A stretch of 64,000 nt of DNA from Aldehydirespirator sp965117015. GTDB taxonomy: Bacteria; Actinomycetota; Acidimicrobiia; Acidimicrobiales; Aldehydirespiratoraceae. The notes under the pieces are model-generated. The model was not told the origin of the DNA and made no database searches. It worked only from the letters and a program-made list of their open reading frames with translations. This document shows, piece by piece, positions 40,722 through 49,898 of the stretch. Where the stretch lies: the NCBI GenBank assembly GCA_965117015.1, contig OZ220747.1, positions 1,054,001 through 1,118,000 on the forward strand, in the 5' to 3' direction. The position numbers and the translations under genes were made by a program. The stretch's first letter is position 1, and every line of letters begins with the position of its first letter.

Positions 40722-41128
40722 GCGCCTCCGACGCGGGGAGCGACGCGGCCGAAGCGACAAGGTCCGTCGCGGCGTCCTATCTGGCCTCGTTCGCCACGGG
40801 CGACCCTGAGGCGGTGGCCGCGCACGTGAGCGAGGGCTTCTCCAACGTGCATACCAGCGCGCTGGGATCGCCCAGCCAGGGCCGGATGCAGTACTTGGAT
40901 CGCCTGGGCGAGTTCCTGACCACGTTCTCGGGATTGACCTACGAGGCCGTCGACATCGTGGTCGAGGGCGACCGGGCGGCTGCGGCCTACGTGATGCGGG
41001 CCGAAGTGGACGGAACCCCGATCGAGATCGGTGGCGTGATGCGGCTGACGATCACCGACGGGCTGATCGAGCGCCGGGTCGACTACTTCGACAGCCTGAC
41101 CTTCCTGCACCAGACCGGCCAGGCCTAG
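40718..41128 (+). CDS. SnoaL-like / NTF2-fold protein, apparent CTG start
   Basis: About 136 residues with an NTF2-like pattern (SVAASYLASFATGDPEAVAAHVSEGF, then VDIVVEGDRAAAAYVMRAEVDG and GLIERRVDYFDSLTFL), as in polyketide cyclases and limonene-epoxide hydrolase-like proteins. In this frame there is no ATG, GTG or TTG before the conserved region; CTG 40718 overlaps the stop of the VOC gene (CTGA). Translation is probably coupled to the upstream gene with a rare start, or starts inside. No catalytic residue is assigned. Confidence 0.75.
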   Translation: MSASDAGSDAAEATRSVAASYLASFATGDPEAVAAHVSEGFSNVHTSALGSPSQGRMQYLDRLGEFLTTFSGLTYEAVDIVVEGDRAAAAYVMRAEVDGTPIEIGGVMRLTITDGLIERRVDYFDSLTFLHQTGQA

Positions 41129-41202
41129 CCGCCCGCCCGGTCGGCTCAACGCAGTTGCGTTTGTCACACTGATTCGCGCCGCTTGCGGGCCGCTCGCGCC
41201 CT

Positions 41203-41208
41203 TAGGCT
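41203..41208 (+). promoter_or_regulatory. Putative -10 box (TAGGCT) for leaderless transcript
   Basis: TAGGCT ends 7 bases before GTG 41216, the start that gives a proper lipoprotein signal peptide. This supports the GTG over an upstream TTG. Confidence 0.45.
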
Positions 41209-41215
41209 GCGCACG

Positions 41216-42781
41216 GTGCTCCCCCGACTGAGGTCGATCATTGCAGCGGTCGCGCTGCTAGCGGCGGCATGCAGCGGCACGGCCAGCGACGAGTCTGCCG
41301 ACACCGCCCCGACGACCTCGCTCGCTGCCACAACCACCGCCCCGACTACGACCACAACCACAACGACCGCACCGGCCACAACCACAACCACGACAACCGC
41401 CCCAGCAACCACGACGACCACGACAACCGCCCCGACCACAACCACAACCACCACGACGACGGTGCCGCCCACCGAGGCAGAGGGGCTGGGCGACAGCTTC
41501 TACCCGTTCCTGGGCAACGGCGGATACGACGCCCTCCACTACGAGATCGATCTCGACGTCGACCCGGCAGCCAACACCATCTCGGCGCTGACGTCGATCA
41601 CCGCTCAGGCCACCGACGACCTCGAGACGTTCAACCTGGACCTGCTGGGTCTGGAGGTCCACTCCGTGGCTGTCGACGGCGCCCAGGCCGAGTTCTGGAG
41701 ATCGGGCCACGAGCTGACCATCCAGCCCGCGAGCCCGCTGGCAGCTAGCTCGCAGTTCGAGGTAGCCGTCTCCTACTCGGGCTCGCCCGAGGCGCTCGAC
41801 GATCCCGGCGTGCCGTTCTCCAAGATGGGCTGGCTCCACCGGGACGGGGTGATCTACACGCTGGGCGAGCCGTCGGGATCGATGACGTGGTTCCCGTCCA
41901 ACAACCACCCCACCGACAAGGCCACCTACGAGATTCAGATCACCGTGCCGGAGGGTGTAACCGCCGCCTCGAACGGTCTCCTGGTCGATGAGACCGCCAC
42001 CGGCGGGCTGATCACATACACGTGGCGAATGGACGACCCGATGGCCACCTACCTGGCCGCCGTCTACATCGGCGACTTCGAGCGCATCGACCACGGACCG
42101 CTCTACGACGGTGGCCCGATCATTCGCGACTACGTGCCCCGCGGCGCCTCGCCTGACGTTGCGCAGGCGCTGTCGGTCACTCCGGAAGTGATCGCCTTCC
42201 TGGAGGAGCGCCTCGGCCCCTACCCGTTCGACGCCTACGGCACCATCGTGATGCCGTTCCCGCTCGGTCTCGCACTCGAGAACCAGACGCTCTCCATCCA
42301 CGGGCCGGCCACCATCGGTCCCGGCATAATCGCCCACGAGGCCGCCCACCAGTGGCTGGGCGACTCGGTCTCGCCCGACGACTGGAGCGAGATCTGGGTG
42401 AACGAGGGATTCGCCACCTACCTGCACCTCATGTTCGAGACCGAGCACTTCGGAGGGGACTTCAACGACACCATGACCCAGGTTCACGCGTGGCTGTCCG
42501 CCGAGGGCATCGGGCCGCCGAAGGGCATCGAGATCGAGGACCTGTTCGGTGCATCCGTCTATTACCGGGGCGCGGCAACGCTGCACGCCCTGCGCCTCCA
42601 CACCACGGATGACACCTTCTACGAGATCCTGAGGACCCACTACGATCGGTCGGCCGGCGGCACCACCAACACCGACGAGTTCCTGGGGATCGTCGGCGAG
42701 TTCGCTGGACCGGAGGCGGTGGACCTGGTCGAGTCATGGCTCTACGACGAACCGCTGCCGGAATTCCCCGCAGCCGCGTAG
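41216..42781 (+). CDS. M1-family metallopeptidase, secreted lipoprotein
   Basis: A 521-residue lipoprotein. The GTG start gives a short positive N-region, a hydrophobic core and the lipobox LAAAC (Cys about residue 20), so it is anchored outside the membrane. Residues 39-82 are an almost pure Thr linker broken by Ala-Pro. The peptidase domain has HEAAH (His374, His378) with Glu397 in NEGFATY, the HExxH-x18-E zinc site of M1 aminopeptidases, and LALENQT in place of GAMEN. M1 proteins of this size lack the large C-terminal helical domain. It probably trims extracellular peptides. Confidence 0.94.
   Translation: MLPRLRSIIAAVALLAAACSGTASDESADTAPTTSLAATTTAPTTTTTTTTAPATTTTTTTAPATTTTTTTAPTTTTTTTTTVPPTEAEGLGDSFYPFLGNGGYDALHYEIDLDVDPAANTISALTSITAQATDDLETFNLDLLGLEVHSVAVDGAQAEFWRSGHELTIQPASPLAASSQFEVAVSYSGSPEALDDPGVPFSKMGWLHRDGVIYTLGEPSGSMTWFPSNNHPTDKATYEIQITVPEGVTAASNGLLVDETATGGLITYTWRMDDPMATYLAAVYIGDFERIDHGPLYDGGPIIRDYVPRGASPDVAQALSVTPEVIAFLEERLGPYPFDAYGTIVMPFPLGLALENQTLSIHGPATIGPGIIAHEAAHQWLGDSVSPDDWSEIWVNEGFATYLHLMFETEHFGGDFNDTMTQVHAWLSAEGIGPPKGIEIEDLFGASVYYRGAATLHALRLHTTDDTFYEILRTHYDRSAGGTTNTDEFLGIVGEFAGPEAVDLVESWLYDEPLPEFPAAA
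41330..41461 (+). repeat. Low-complexity Thr-rich linker coding repeat
   Basis: Forty-four codons made of ACN triplets with periodic Ala-Pro (GCN CCN) breaks. It encodes residues 39-82 of the M1 lipoprotein. It is a coding satellite, not a CRISPR, since units are short and unspaced. Confidence 0.9.
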
Positions 42782-42824
42782 GCCCCAGGTCCAACCGACC
42801 GCGACCGGCGCTAGACAACCAGCG

Positions 42825-43646
42825 ATGGAGCAAGACCGGCCCGAGGGTGAGCGGTACACCCACGGGTATCACGAGGTGATCCTCGAGTTCTACCGGCGGA
42901 GGACGGCCGAGGCGTGCGCGGCCTTCCTGCTGCCCCACCTGCAGCCCGACGCCGCGGTGCTTGACATGGGATGCGGCCCCGGCACCATCACCGTCGGGCT
43001 GGCCCGCCGGGCCCGATCGGTGGTCGGCGTGGACACTTCAGCCGAAGTGGTCGAGTCGGCCCAGCACCTGGCCGCCGAATCCGGTGTTGACAACGCCAGC
43101 TTCGAGGTGGGCTCCGCCTACGAGCTCCCGTTCGACGACAGGAGCTTCGACGTGGTGTACGCCCACCAGCTGATGCAGCACCTGTCCGACCCGGTGCGGG
43201 CGCTGCGGGAGGCCCGTCGGGTTCTGCGCCCCGGCGGCCTGGTGGCGGTGCGCGACTCCGACTACCAGACCATGGTCCACGCTCCGGTCGAGTCGGCCCT
43301 CGAGCACTGGCTGCGCCTATACCTCGAAGTGGCTGCGGCCAACGGCGGTGAGCCCCGCGCCGGGCGCTTCCTGCCCGGCTGGGTGAGAGCAGCCGGCTTC
43401 ATCGATCCCGTCGTCACGACCAGCACCACCACCCACGCCGACGAGGCCGGGCGCGAGCTCTGGGGAAGCATGTGGGCCGTGCGGGTGACCGACAGCGACT
43501 TCGCCGACCACGCCACCGACGGCGGGTTCGCCATGCGGAGCGATCTGGTGGCGATCTCGGCCGCCTTCCGCCGTTGGGCCGACCACCCCAGCGGCTTCTG
43601 GGCCTGGCTCAACGGCGAGGTGGTGGCGGCGAAGCCGGGCGATTAG
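42825..43646 (+). CDS. Class I SAM-dependent methyltransferase
   Basis: A 273-residue Rossmann methyltransferase. The SAM-binding loop is AAVLDMGCGPGTITVGLA, followed by VVGVDTSAEVVESA and the acidic SFDVVYAHQLMQHLSDPVRALREARRVLRPGG, the signature of the ubiE/arsM-like group. The C-terminal third is variable and may set the substrate. It has no clear operon partner; the convergent LLM gene ends 15 bases later. Methyl acceptor unknown. Confidence 0.93.
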   Translation: MEQDRPEGERYTHGYHEVILEFYRRRTAEACAAFLLPHLQPDAAVLDMGCGPGTITVGLARRARSVVGVDTSAEVVESAQHLAAESGVDNASFEVGSAYELPFDDRSFDVVYAHQLMQHLSDPVRALREARRVLRPGGLVAVRDSDYQTMVHAPVESALEHWLRLYLEVAAANGGEPRAGRFLPGWVRAAGFIDPVVTTSTTTHADEAGRELWGSMWAVRVTDSDFADHATDGGFAMRSDLVAISAAFRRWADHPSGFWAWLNGEVVAAKPGD

Positions 43647-43661
43647 GCGCCGCCGCCCGGG

Positions 43662-44687
43662 TCAGCGGCAGTCGTCGATCACCGACGCGAAGCCGTCGAT
43701 GGTCTCGGCATATCCCTCGACCGCCGACGAGCGCAGAACTGCGGCCAGGTTCAGGCTGGCGCTGGTGAACCCCAGGGCGGTGACCTCGTTGACCTGCTTG
43801 GGAATCTCCGACGGCGCCCCGGCTATCGCGTAGCGGCGGATCCAGTCCTCGGTGACCAGGTCGAACAGCTCCGGCGGGTCGTAGCGGTCCAGGTCGAAGT
43901 ACCAGCCGGTGGCCCGGCCCAGCGCCTCATCGATGGCCGCGAGCCGATCAGGATCGATCTCCGCCGGGCGGATTATGGCCAGATAGTGGGCCACGTAGCG
44001 CACCACCGAATGCCGGGCCAGGTCGCCGTCGGACGACACGCACAGCGTCAGGCGCGGCGCGATGTCGATATCGGCGACATCTCGGCCCGCCCGGGCCGCT
44101 CCCTCGGCCAGCCACCCGTAGTACTGCTGGGCGATCTCCGGCGTGAAGTGCCGGGCGCCCACCAGGGCGATGTCGGCCAGCTCACCGGCCAGGCGCATCA
44201 CCTGGGGGCTGCGGGTGCCCACCGAGATCGGCACCGCCACCTCGGGCGGTCGCACCAGCCCGGCACCGTCGATGGGGAACATCTCGCCGTCGAGCTCGAC
44301 CGTCTCGCCGGCCAGGAGACCGCGGATGCCGGTGATCGCCTCCCGGAGTGCCCGCACCGGCCGGGGGTAGTCGATGCGCAGGTCCTCCAGGCCGGCGCCC
44401 ACTCCGATGCCGAGGAACATCCGGCCACCGGAGAGCTCCTGCAGCGTGGCCACCGCGCCGGCCAGCATCGCGGGATGGCGCGAGTAGGGGTTGGTGACCA
44501 TCGAGCCGATTTGGATCCTGCTGGTTGCCTGCGCGACCAGCCCCTGCAGCACGAAGCAGTCAGGCCAGAACACCACGTCGGACACGCCGAAACGGTCGAA
44601 GCCGGCCTGCTCGCAGCGGACCGCCAACTCGACAAAGTCCTCCGAGCTCATGCCCGGACTGATCTCGGCTTCCAGCGTGACCGTCAC
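43662..44687 (-). CDS. LLM-class flavin/F420-dependent oxidoreductase
   Basis: About 341 residues of luciferase-like TIM barrel: LAVRCEQAGFDRFGVSDVVFWPD, IQIGSMVTNPYSRHPAMLAGAVATLQELSGGRMFLGIGVGAG. The last motif is typical of F420-dependent members (5,10-methylene-H4MPT reductase-like), but the cofactor is inferred. GTG 44687 is chosen because the N-terminus VTVTLEAEISPGM fits the first strand; the frame is open to 44924 but the extra sequence is not family-like and would cover the divergent gene. It is divergent from the SDR gene. Confidence 0.9.
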   Translation of the reverse strand: MTVTLEAEISPGMSSEDFVELAVRCEQAGFDRFGVSDVVFWPDCFVLQGLVAQATSRIQIGSMVTNPYSRHPAMLAGAVATLQELSGGRMFLGIGVGAGLEDLRIDYPRPVRALREAITGIRGLLAGETVELDGEMFPIDGAGLVRPPEVAVPISVGTRSPQVMRLAGELADIALVGARHFTPEIAQQYYGWLAEGAARAGRDVADIDIAPRLTLCVSSDGDLARHSVVRYVAHYLAIIRPAEIDPDRLAAIDEALGRATGWYFDLDRYDPPELFDLVTEDWIRRYAIAGAPSEIPKQVNEVTALGFTSASLNLAAVLRSSAVEGYAETIDGFASVIDDCR

Positions 44688-44769
44688 GGTGTTGCCTGGC
44701 TTCGGTTCGCCCGTTGCACGATCACCGACGATAATCAGCGGCCGCAGGAGTGACCCACCGGGAGCGACA

Positions 44770-45480
44770 GTGAAACCGACTGACACGGACGGCCGGACAG
44801 TGATGGTGTCGGGGGCGAACCGGGGCATAGGAGCGGCCATCGCCGAGCGGCTGGCGGCCGACGGCCACCGGCTCAGCCTCGGGGCCCGGCGGCTGGACGC
44901 GCTGGCCGCCAGCGCCCCCGGCATCGATCCCGACCGGATCCTGCTCAGCTATCACGAGGCCACCGACGGCGACTCGGCCCGCCGCTGGGTGGAGGCGACC
45001 GTCGAACGCTTCGGCGGCATCGACGTGCTGGTCAACAGCGCCGGCATCGTCGACCGCACCGGCCTGGAGAGCATGGACGAGGACATCCTCGACGCGATGT
45101 GGGAGGTCAACGTCAAGGGGCCGCTGAGGCTCACCCGCCTGGCGCTGCCGTACCTGCGCCGGTCCGGGTCGGGCCGGGTGGTCAACCTCGCCTCACTGTC
45201 GGCCAAGCGGGTGAAGGGCGACGCGATCCCGGGCTACTCGATGACCAAGTACGCGCTGTTGGCCCTGTCCCACGCCGTCCGGCAGATCGGCTGGGACGAC
45301 GGCATCCGGGTGACCGCCATCTGCCCCGGCCCGGTGGCCACCGACATGATGGACCCCGATGACGTGACCATCACCCAGCCCGAAGACGTGGCCGACCTGG
45401 TGGCCACCGTCATCGAGTTGCCCAACACCGCCTCGGTGTCGGAGCTGCTGATCACCTGCCGGCTGGAGGCCTGGGCCTAG
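44770..45480 (+). CDS. Short-chain dehydrogenase/reductase (SDR)
   Basis: A 236-residue classical SDR. The cofactor glycine motif is GANRGIG, the NNAG-like motif is NSAG, the active site is Ser in NLASLS and Tyr-x-x-x-Lys as YSMTK, and ICPGPVATDM closes the sheet. It oxidises or reduces a carbonyl/alcohol with NAD(P). GTG 44770 has GGGAG upstream; the frame's earlier extension into the LLM promoter region is rejected. It ends 3 bases before the convergent helicase stop. Confidence 0.93.
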   Translation: MKPTDTDGRTVMVSGANRGIGAAIAERLAADGHRLSLGARRLDALAASAPGIDPDRILLSYHEATDGDSARRWVEATVERFGGIDVLVNSAGIVDRTGLESMDEDILDAMWEVNVKGPLRLTRLALPYLRRSGSGRVVNLASLSAKRVKGDAIPGYSMTKYALLALSHAVRQIGWDDGIRVTAICPGPVATDMMDPDDVTITQPEDVADLVATVIELPNTASVSELLITCRLEAWA

Positions 45481-45483
45481 CGG

Positions 45484-46830
45484 TTAGGCCGCGGTTCGTT
45501 TGGCGGCAGTGGGCCGCGGTCGCCTGTTGTTGCTCCGCCGGCGCCGCGACTGGTTCTTGGTACGCCCACGAGCAGGCCCGCGAGACTTCTGCCTGGTATC
45601 CGGGTGTCGCGGCTTGCCAGCTTGGCGCCGCGGCTGCGAGTCGGCTGCGGGTTGACGGGTTGGACCGGCGATCACCGCGGGCTCCATGGAGCGGCTCGCG
45701 CCACCGTCGAGCGACCGGAGGGCAGCGAGATCCACATCGGTGAGCGGCTGGTGCAGGTCCAGCTCGCGCTGCATGTGCCGCAGTTCCTTGACCTGACCGG
45801 GCTGCACGAGCGACACGACAACACCGCCCCGGCCGGCCCGCGCGGTGCGGCCCGACCGGTGGAGGTAGGTCTTGTGGTCGCCGGGGGGGTCGTAGTGGAT
45901 CACGGCGTTCAAGCCCTCGACATGGATGCCCCGGGCGGCGACGTCGGTCGCAATCAGCGCTTCCACCTTGCCGGCCGCGAAGGCCTGCAGTGCTCGGGTG
46001 CGCTGGTTCTGGCTCCGGCCCCCGTGGATCGCGGCGGCGCGAACCCCGATCCGGTCGAATCGGCGGGCCAGCCGGTCGCAGCCGTGACGGGTCCGGCAGA
46101 ACACAATCGCCGAGCCGGCGGCGGTGACCGCGTCGGCGGCCACCTCGGTGCGTTCGGTGCTGGACACGTTCCAGAACAAGTGGTCGGCCGCGACCACGTC
46201 GGGCGTCTCCTCGCCGATCTCGTATCGCACGGGACGATGCTGGTAGTCGCGGGTGAGCGACGCCACATCACCGTCGAGCGTGGCTGAGAACAGCATCGTC
46301 TGCGGCTCCGGCCCGGTCTGGTCGAGCAGACGCCGCACCGCGGGGATGAACCCCATGTCGGCCATCCGGTCCGCTTCGTCGATGACGACTCTGTCGACGG
46401 CGGACAGGCTGACCTCTCGCTGATCGATCAAGTCTTCGAGGCGGCCGGGGCAGGCCACCAGGATGTCGACGCCTCTGCGCAGCGATTTGCGCTGGGCGTC
46501 GTAGCCCACGCCGCCGTAGACCACCGCGGTGCGGACGCCGCCGGCGAAGGACCGGATCTCGGTCATGATCTGGTCGGCGAGCTCGCGGGTCGGGGCCAGC
46601 ACGAGCGCTCTGGGCTTGTGCGGTCCGGCCCGGCCGACATTGGCCACCAGCGGAATCCCGAAGGCCAGCGTCTTTCCCGACCCGGTGGGAGCGCGGCCGC
46701 AGATGTCGTGTCCGGCCAACGCGTCGGCCAGGACGGCCGCCTGGATCTCGAACGGCTCGGTGATGCCGCGCGACGCGAGGGCGCGGTCTATGGAATGGGG
46801 GACGCCCAACTGGGCGAAGGTGGGGGACAT
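45484..46830 (-). CDS. DEAD-box RNA helicase
   Basis: A 448-residue helicase. Motifs: the Q motif EIQAAV region, Walker A APTGSGKT, PTRELADQ, DEAD as VVIDEADRM, SAT, and HRSGRTARAG. It has both RecA domains, followed by a C-terminal tail of about 75 residues rich in Arg, Lys and Pro, which probably binds RNA nonspecifically (RhlE-like). ATG 46830 has AAGGAG 4 bases upstream. It probably unwinds structured RNA in ribosome assembly or mRNA decay. Confidence 0.96.
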   Translation of the reverse strand: MSPTFAQLGVPHSIDRALASRGITEPFEIQAAVLADALAGHDICGRAPTGSGKTLAFGIPLVANVGRAGPHKPRALVLAPTRELADQIMTEIRSFAGGVRTAVVYGGVGYDAQRKSLRRGVDILVACPGRLEDLIDQREVSLSAVDRVVIDEADRMADMGFIPAVRRLLDQTGPEPQTMLFSATLDGDVASLTRDYQHRPVRYEIGEETPDVVAADHLFWNVSSTERTEVAADAVTAAGSAIVFCRTRHGCDRLARRFDRIGVRAAAIHGGRSQNQRTRALQAFAAGKVEALIATDVAARGIHVEGLNAVIHYDPPGDHKTYLHRSGRTARAGRGGVVVSLVQPGQVKELRHMQRELDLHQPLTDVDLAALRSLDGGASRSMEPAVIAGPTRQPAADSQPRRQAGKPRHPDTRQKSRGPARGRTKNQSRRRRSNNRRPRPTAAKRTAA

Positions 46831-46959
46831 TGTTCTCCTTGCCCGCGTCATGCAGGCGAATAACAGGGTTCGGTTGCGCCTCAGGAATCAGGAGGCCTGG
46901 CGGATATCTCGGGTTTGGTTCACCATGACCGGAAGAACCAACACCCGTCTGCGAACCCG

Positions 46960-46980
46960 CCAGCCGGACGTCCCGGCTGG
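46960..46980. terminator. Hairpin in helicase/aminotransferase gap
   Basis: CCAGCCGG (46960-46967) and CCGGCTGG (46973-46980) form an 8 bp stem with a 5-base loop. It follows the class III aminotransferase on the minus strand and precedes the helicase. There is no T run, so it may be a Rho-independent-like terminator of low strength or a leader structure. Confidence 0.35.
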
Positions 46981-47015
46981 ATATCCACAGGCTAACGGCG
47001 CAGGCGCGGCGATCC

Positions 47016-48473
47016 TCAGCCGGCGCTCCAGAGGCCCTCGCGCTCGAGGCCGGCCATGACCTCCTCGATGCCGGCCCGCAGCGTGTCGACCAGCCAGTCG
47101 ATCTGGTCGGTGGTCAGCACCAGAGGCGGCGACAGCACGTTGAGCCGCCCGATGGGACGGACCAGCAGGCCCCGTGCGTCGCAGGCGTCGGAGATGCGTC
47201 GGCCGATCTCCACCTCCGGGGGGAACATCTCTCTGGTGTCGCGGTCGGCCACGTTCTCCAGGCACATCATGAAGCACTTGCCGCGGATGTCGCCCACGAT
47301 GGGCAGATCGCTGAGGGTGTGCAGGCGCTCCTCGAAGTAGGGGCCGACCCGGCGCACGTGGCCGCACAGGTCCTCACGCTCGAAGATCTCGATGTTGGCC
47401 AGCGCGGCCGCGCACGACACCGGGTGACCCGAGTAGGTGTAGCCGTGGGCGAACTCGGCACCGGGCGCCTGCGGCACCGAGATCACGTCGTAGATCTCGT
47501 CGGAGAGCAGGCTGGCCGACAGCGGCGCGTACCCGGACGTGAGTCCCTTGGCGGAGCTGATGATGTCGGGCTGGATGTCGAACACGTCCTTGCTGGCGAA
47601 GAAGTGACCGAGCCGGCCGAAGGCGGTGACCACCTCGTCGGAGACGTAGAGGATCCCGAACTCCCGGCAGGCCTCACGCATCCTGGGCAGGTAGCCGGGC
47701 GGCGGCACCAGCACCCCGCCGGCGCCCATTATCGGCTCGGCGAAGAAGGCGGCCACGTTCTCCGCGCCCAACTCCTCGACCTTGGCCCTGAACTGGTCGA
47801 CGAGGTGGTCGGTGTACTCGGCAGGCGTCATGCCGTCGGAACGCCGGTAGATGTCGGGACCGTCCACCCGGGTGATGAGCGGCTCGCCGATGATGTCGAA
47901 GCCGATGTGGTCGTGGGCCACCCCGGTGAGCGACATGGCCAGGTAGCTGGAGCCGTGGTAGCTGTTGACCCGGGTGATGATGGTCTTCTTGTCGGGCTGG
48001 CCGAGACGGTTGAAGTAGAAGTGGATGATCCGCACCGCGGTGTCGTTGGCGTCCGACCCGGACAGGCCGAAGAACACATGGTTGAGGTCTCCCGGCGCCA
48101 GCGCGGCCAGCTTGTGGGCCAGGGTGGCTCCCGGCACCGAGGTGGTGTTGGTGAACGGCGAGTAGTAGGCCAGCTTGCGGGCCTGGGTGGCCATGGCGTC
48201 GGCGATCTCCGCCCGGCCGTAGCCGGCGTTCACGCACCACAGCCCGCCCTGGGCGTCGAGGTAGCGCTTGCCGTCGGAGTCGTAGACGTAGGCCCCCTCT
48301 GACTCGGCCATCACCAGGGCGCCCTCGTCCCCCCAGACGGCGAAGTCGGTGAAGGGGTGGATGTAATGGTCCACGTCCTTGCGCCAGAGTGCCTGGGTGT
48401 CGTAGGCGTCGAAGCGGCTCGGCGCCTCCTGAACCACCGCCGGGACGCCGCCGGTGAACATGGTCTCGGTCAT
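47016..48473 (-). CDS. Class III aminotransferase (omega-amino acid transaminase type)
   Basis: A 485-residue PLP enzyme. It has YIHPFTDFAVWGDEGALVM, GLSGSDANDTAVRIIHFY, YVSDEVVTAFGRLG, and the PLP Lys at about 309 in SSAKGLTSGYAPL. The extra N-terminal segment and GLWCVNAGYGR resemble taurine/beta-alanine-pyruvate transaminases, so deamination of an omega-amino acid or diamine is likely. ATG 48473 has GGAG upstream. It is followed by the helicase gap and preceded by the LLM oxidoreductase. Substrate unproven. Confidence 0.94.
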   Translation of the reverse strand: MTETMFTGGVPAVVQEAPSRFDAYDTQALWRKDVDHYIHPFTDFAVWGDEGALVMAESEGAYVYDSDGKRYLDAQGGLWCVNAGYGRAEIADAMATQARKLAYYSPFTNTTSVPGATLAHKLAALAPGDLNHVFFGLSGSDANDTAVRIIHFYFNRLGQPDKKTIITRVNSYHGSSYLAMSLTGVAHDHIGFDIIGEPLITRVDGPDIYRRSDGMTPAEYTDHLVDQFRAKVEELGAENVAAFFAEPIMGAGGVLVPPPGYLPRMREACREFGILYVSDEVVTAFGRLGHFFASKDVFDIQPDIISSAKGLTSGYAPLSASLLSDEIYDVISVPQAPGAEFAHGYTYSGHPVSCAAALANIEIFEREDLCGHVRRVGPYFEERLHTLSDLPIVGDIRGKCFMMCLENVADRDTREMFPPEVEIGRRISDACDARGLLVRPIGRLNVLSPPLVLTTDQIDWLVDTLRAGIEEVMAGLEREGLWSAG

Positions 48474-48543
48474 CGCTCTCCTCTCGGGCCTCTCAGTCCC
48501 CGCCGGACGCTAGCGCGGTGATTGCCGCTGGGGCCCGCCGGCG

Positions 48544-49470
48544 TCAGAGGGCAGCCACGACCTCGGACATGAAACGCTCGGCAACCTCGGGTGCCTCCTC
48601 GGGGGAGAGATTGAAGTCGGGGATGATCAACTCGTCGGTGCCGGCCGCGGCGTAGGCGGCCACCTGCTCAACGAGCTGTTCGGAGGTGCCCACCAGCTCG
48701 GGGCGCCCCGACGCTCCGACCTGCAGCCGGGCCGCCTCGGTCTCGGAGTCGCACATGCGCAGGATGACCGCCGCGGAGCGGGCGATGGTGGCCGGATCCC
48801 GGCCCTGGGCCTCGCAGAGCCGGTCGATGAGGGCATTGAAGTAGCCCATGTCGGCCACCGTGCACCAGCCGTTCCACTCGTGGCCCCAACGCACCATGGT
48901 GGGGATGGTGCGGCGCTCGCCCCGGCCTCCGATCATGATGGGCAGGGGATCCTGGAGCGGCTTCGGGGTCAACGGCGCACCCTGCAGGCGGTAGTGGGCG
49001 CCGTCGAAGTCGGTGCGCTCGTTGGCGAACAGGCCACAGATCACGGCGCAGGCCTCCTCCAGCATGTCGGACCGGCTCCGCCTCGTCCCGAACTCGAGGC
49101 CGTAGCGGCGGTGCTCGTTCTCCTGCCAACCGGCGCCGAGTCCGAGCACGAGCCGGCCCCCGCTGATGTGGTCGACGGTGGCCGCCTGCTTGGCCAGCAC
49201 CGCCGGATGGCGGTAGGTGTTGCCGGTGACCATCGCCCCGAGACGTACCCGGGGCACCGCCGCGGCGAGAGCGCCCAGCAGGGTCCAGCACTCGTGGGTG
49301 GGCAGCAACTCGGGGTCCACGCCGGGCGGCTCATGGCCGTAGCCCCCCTCGGGCGGCATGAAGTGGTCGGGCAGCCACAGGCCGTCCCAGCCGCTGGCCT
49401 CCGCGGCTTGGCTCACTGCCAGTATCTGATCCCACCGGTGGGCGCTCGACGGCCAGAATCCGAATCGCAT
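48544..49470 (-). CDS. LLM-class F420-dependent oxidoreductase
   Basis: A 308-residue luciferase-like protein. MRFGFWPSSAHRWDQ opens it; GWDGLWLPDHFMP and VRLGAMVTGNTYRHPAVLAKQAATVDHISGGRLVLGLGAGWQ are the typical flavin/F420 segments of mycobacterial-type enzymes. It should reduce or oxidise an unknown small molecule in the cytosol. It follows the VOC gene by about 22 bases on the minus strand, and the transaminase lies downstream. Confidence 0.94.
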   Translation of the reverse strand: MRFGFWPSSAHRWDQILAVSQAAEASGWDGLWLPDHFMPPEGGYGHEPPGVDPELLPTHECWTLLGALAAAVPRVRLGAMVTGNTYRHPAVLAKQAATVDHISGGRLVLGLGAGWQENEHRRYGLEFGTRRSRSDMLEEACAVICGLFANERTDFDGAHYRLQGAPLTPKPLQDPLPIMIGGRGERRTIPTMVRWGHEWNGWCTVADMGYFNALIDRLCEAQGRDPATIARSAAVILRMCDSETEAARLQVGASGRPELVGTSEQLVEQVAAYAAAGTDELIIPDFNLSPEEAPEVAERFMSEVVAAL

Positions 49471-49492
49471 AGATCGACTTTCTAGCCCCGTA

Positions 49493-49852
49493 TTAGGCCA
49501 CGACCTCGAAGAGGATGATCCTCAAGCCGTCGGGTCCGGCTATCTCGAGGCTCTTGTGACCCCAGGGTTGCAGTTCCGGCGAACGCACGATGGTGGCCCC
49601 CGCGGAGACGAGCCGAGCGTGCTCGGCGTCGGCGTCGGTGATCTCCCACGACACCGAGACGCCCGTAACTCCGGGCGTGTCCCATCCGGCGCCGTCCTCG
49701 ATGACCTCGATGCGGCCGGCGGCGGCCAGCAGGATGGTCCCCCTGAAGATCTCACCGAACGACCGCTCTACTTCGAGCCCCATCACGTCGGTGAAGAACC
49801 CCACGGTGGCGTCGTAGTCGTGAGCGACGAAGATGACTCTGAACTCGGCCAT
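49493..49852 (-). CDS. VOC protein (glyoxalase fold)
   Basis: A 119-residue VOC protein: VIFVAHDYDATVGFFTDVMGLEVERSF is the first module, and GHKSLEIAGPDGLRIILFEVV ends the second with a candidate metal Glu. It is of single-domain length, so it probably dimerises. Its ATG is 6 bases from a TAGGGT box, and it is divergent from the YeiH-like transporter. Confidence 0.88.
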   Translation of the reverse strand: MAEFRVIFVAHDYDATVGFFTDVMGLEVERSFGEIFRGTILLAAAGRIEVIEDGAGWDTPGVTGVSVSWEITDADAEHARLVSAGATIVRSPELQPWGHKSLEIAGPDGLRIILFEVVA

Positions 49853-49858
49853 GGTCCG

Positions 49859-49864
49859 ACCCTA
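49859..49864 (-). promoter_or_regulatory. Putative -10 box (TAGGGT on minus strand)
   Basis: TAGGGT on the minus strand ends 6 bases before ATG 49852. With 49899-49904 it forms a divergent pair of leaderless promoters only about 40 bases apart. Confidence 0.45.
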
Positions 49865-49898
49865 CCGCCCCCGTATCGCCGCCTATTCGCTCGGCCTC

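Noticed and set aside
41330..41461. CRISPR-like repeat array
   Set aside because: Units are 3-30 bases with no unique spacers and are in frame as a Thr linker.
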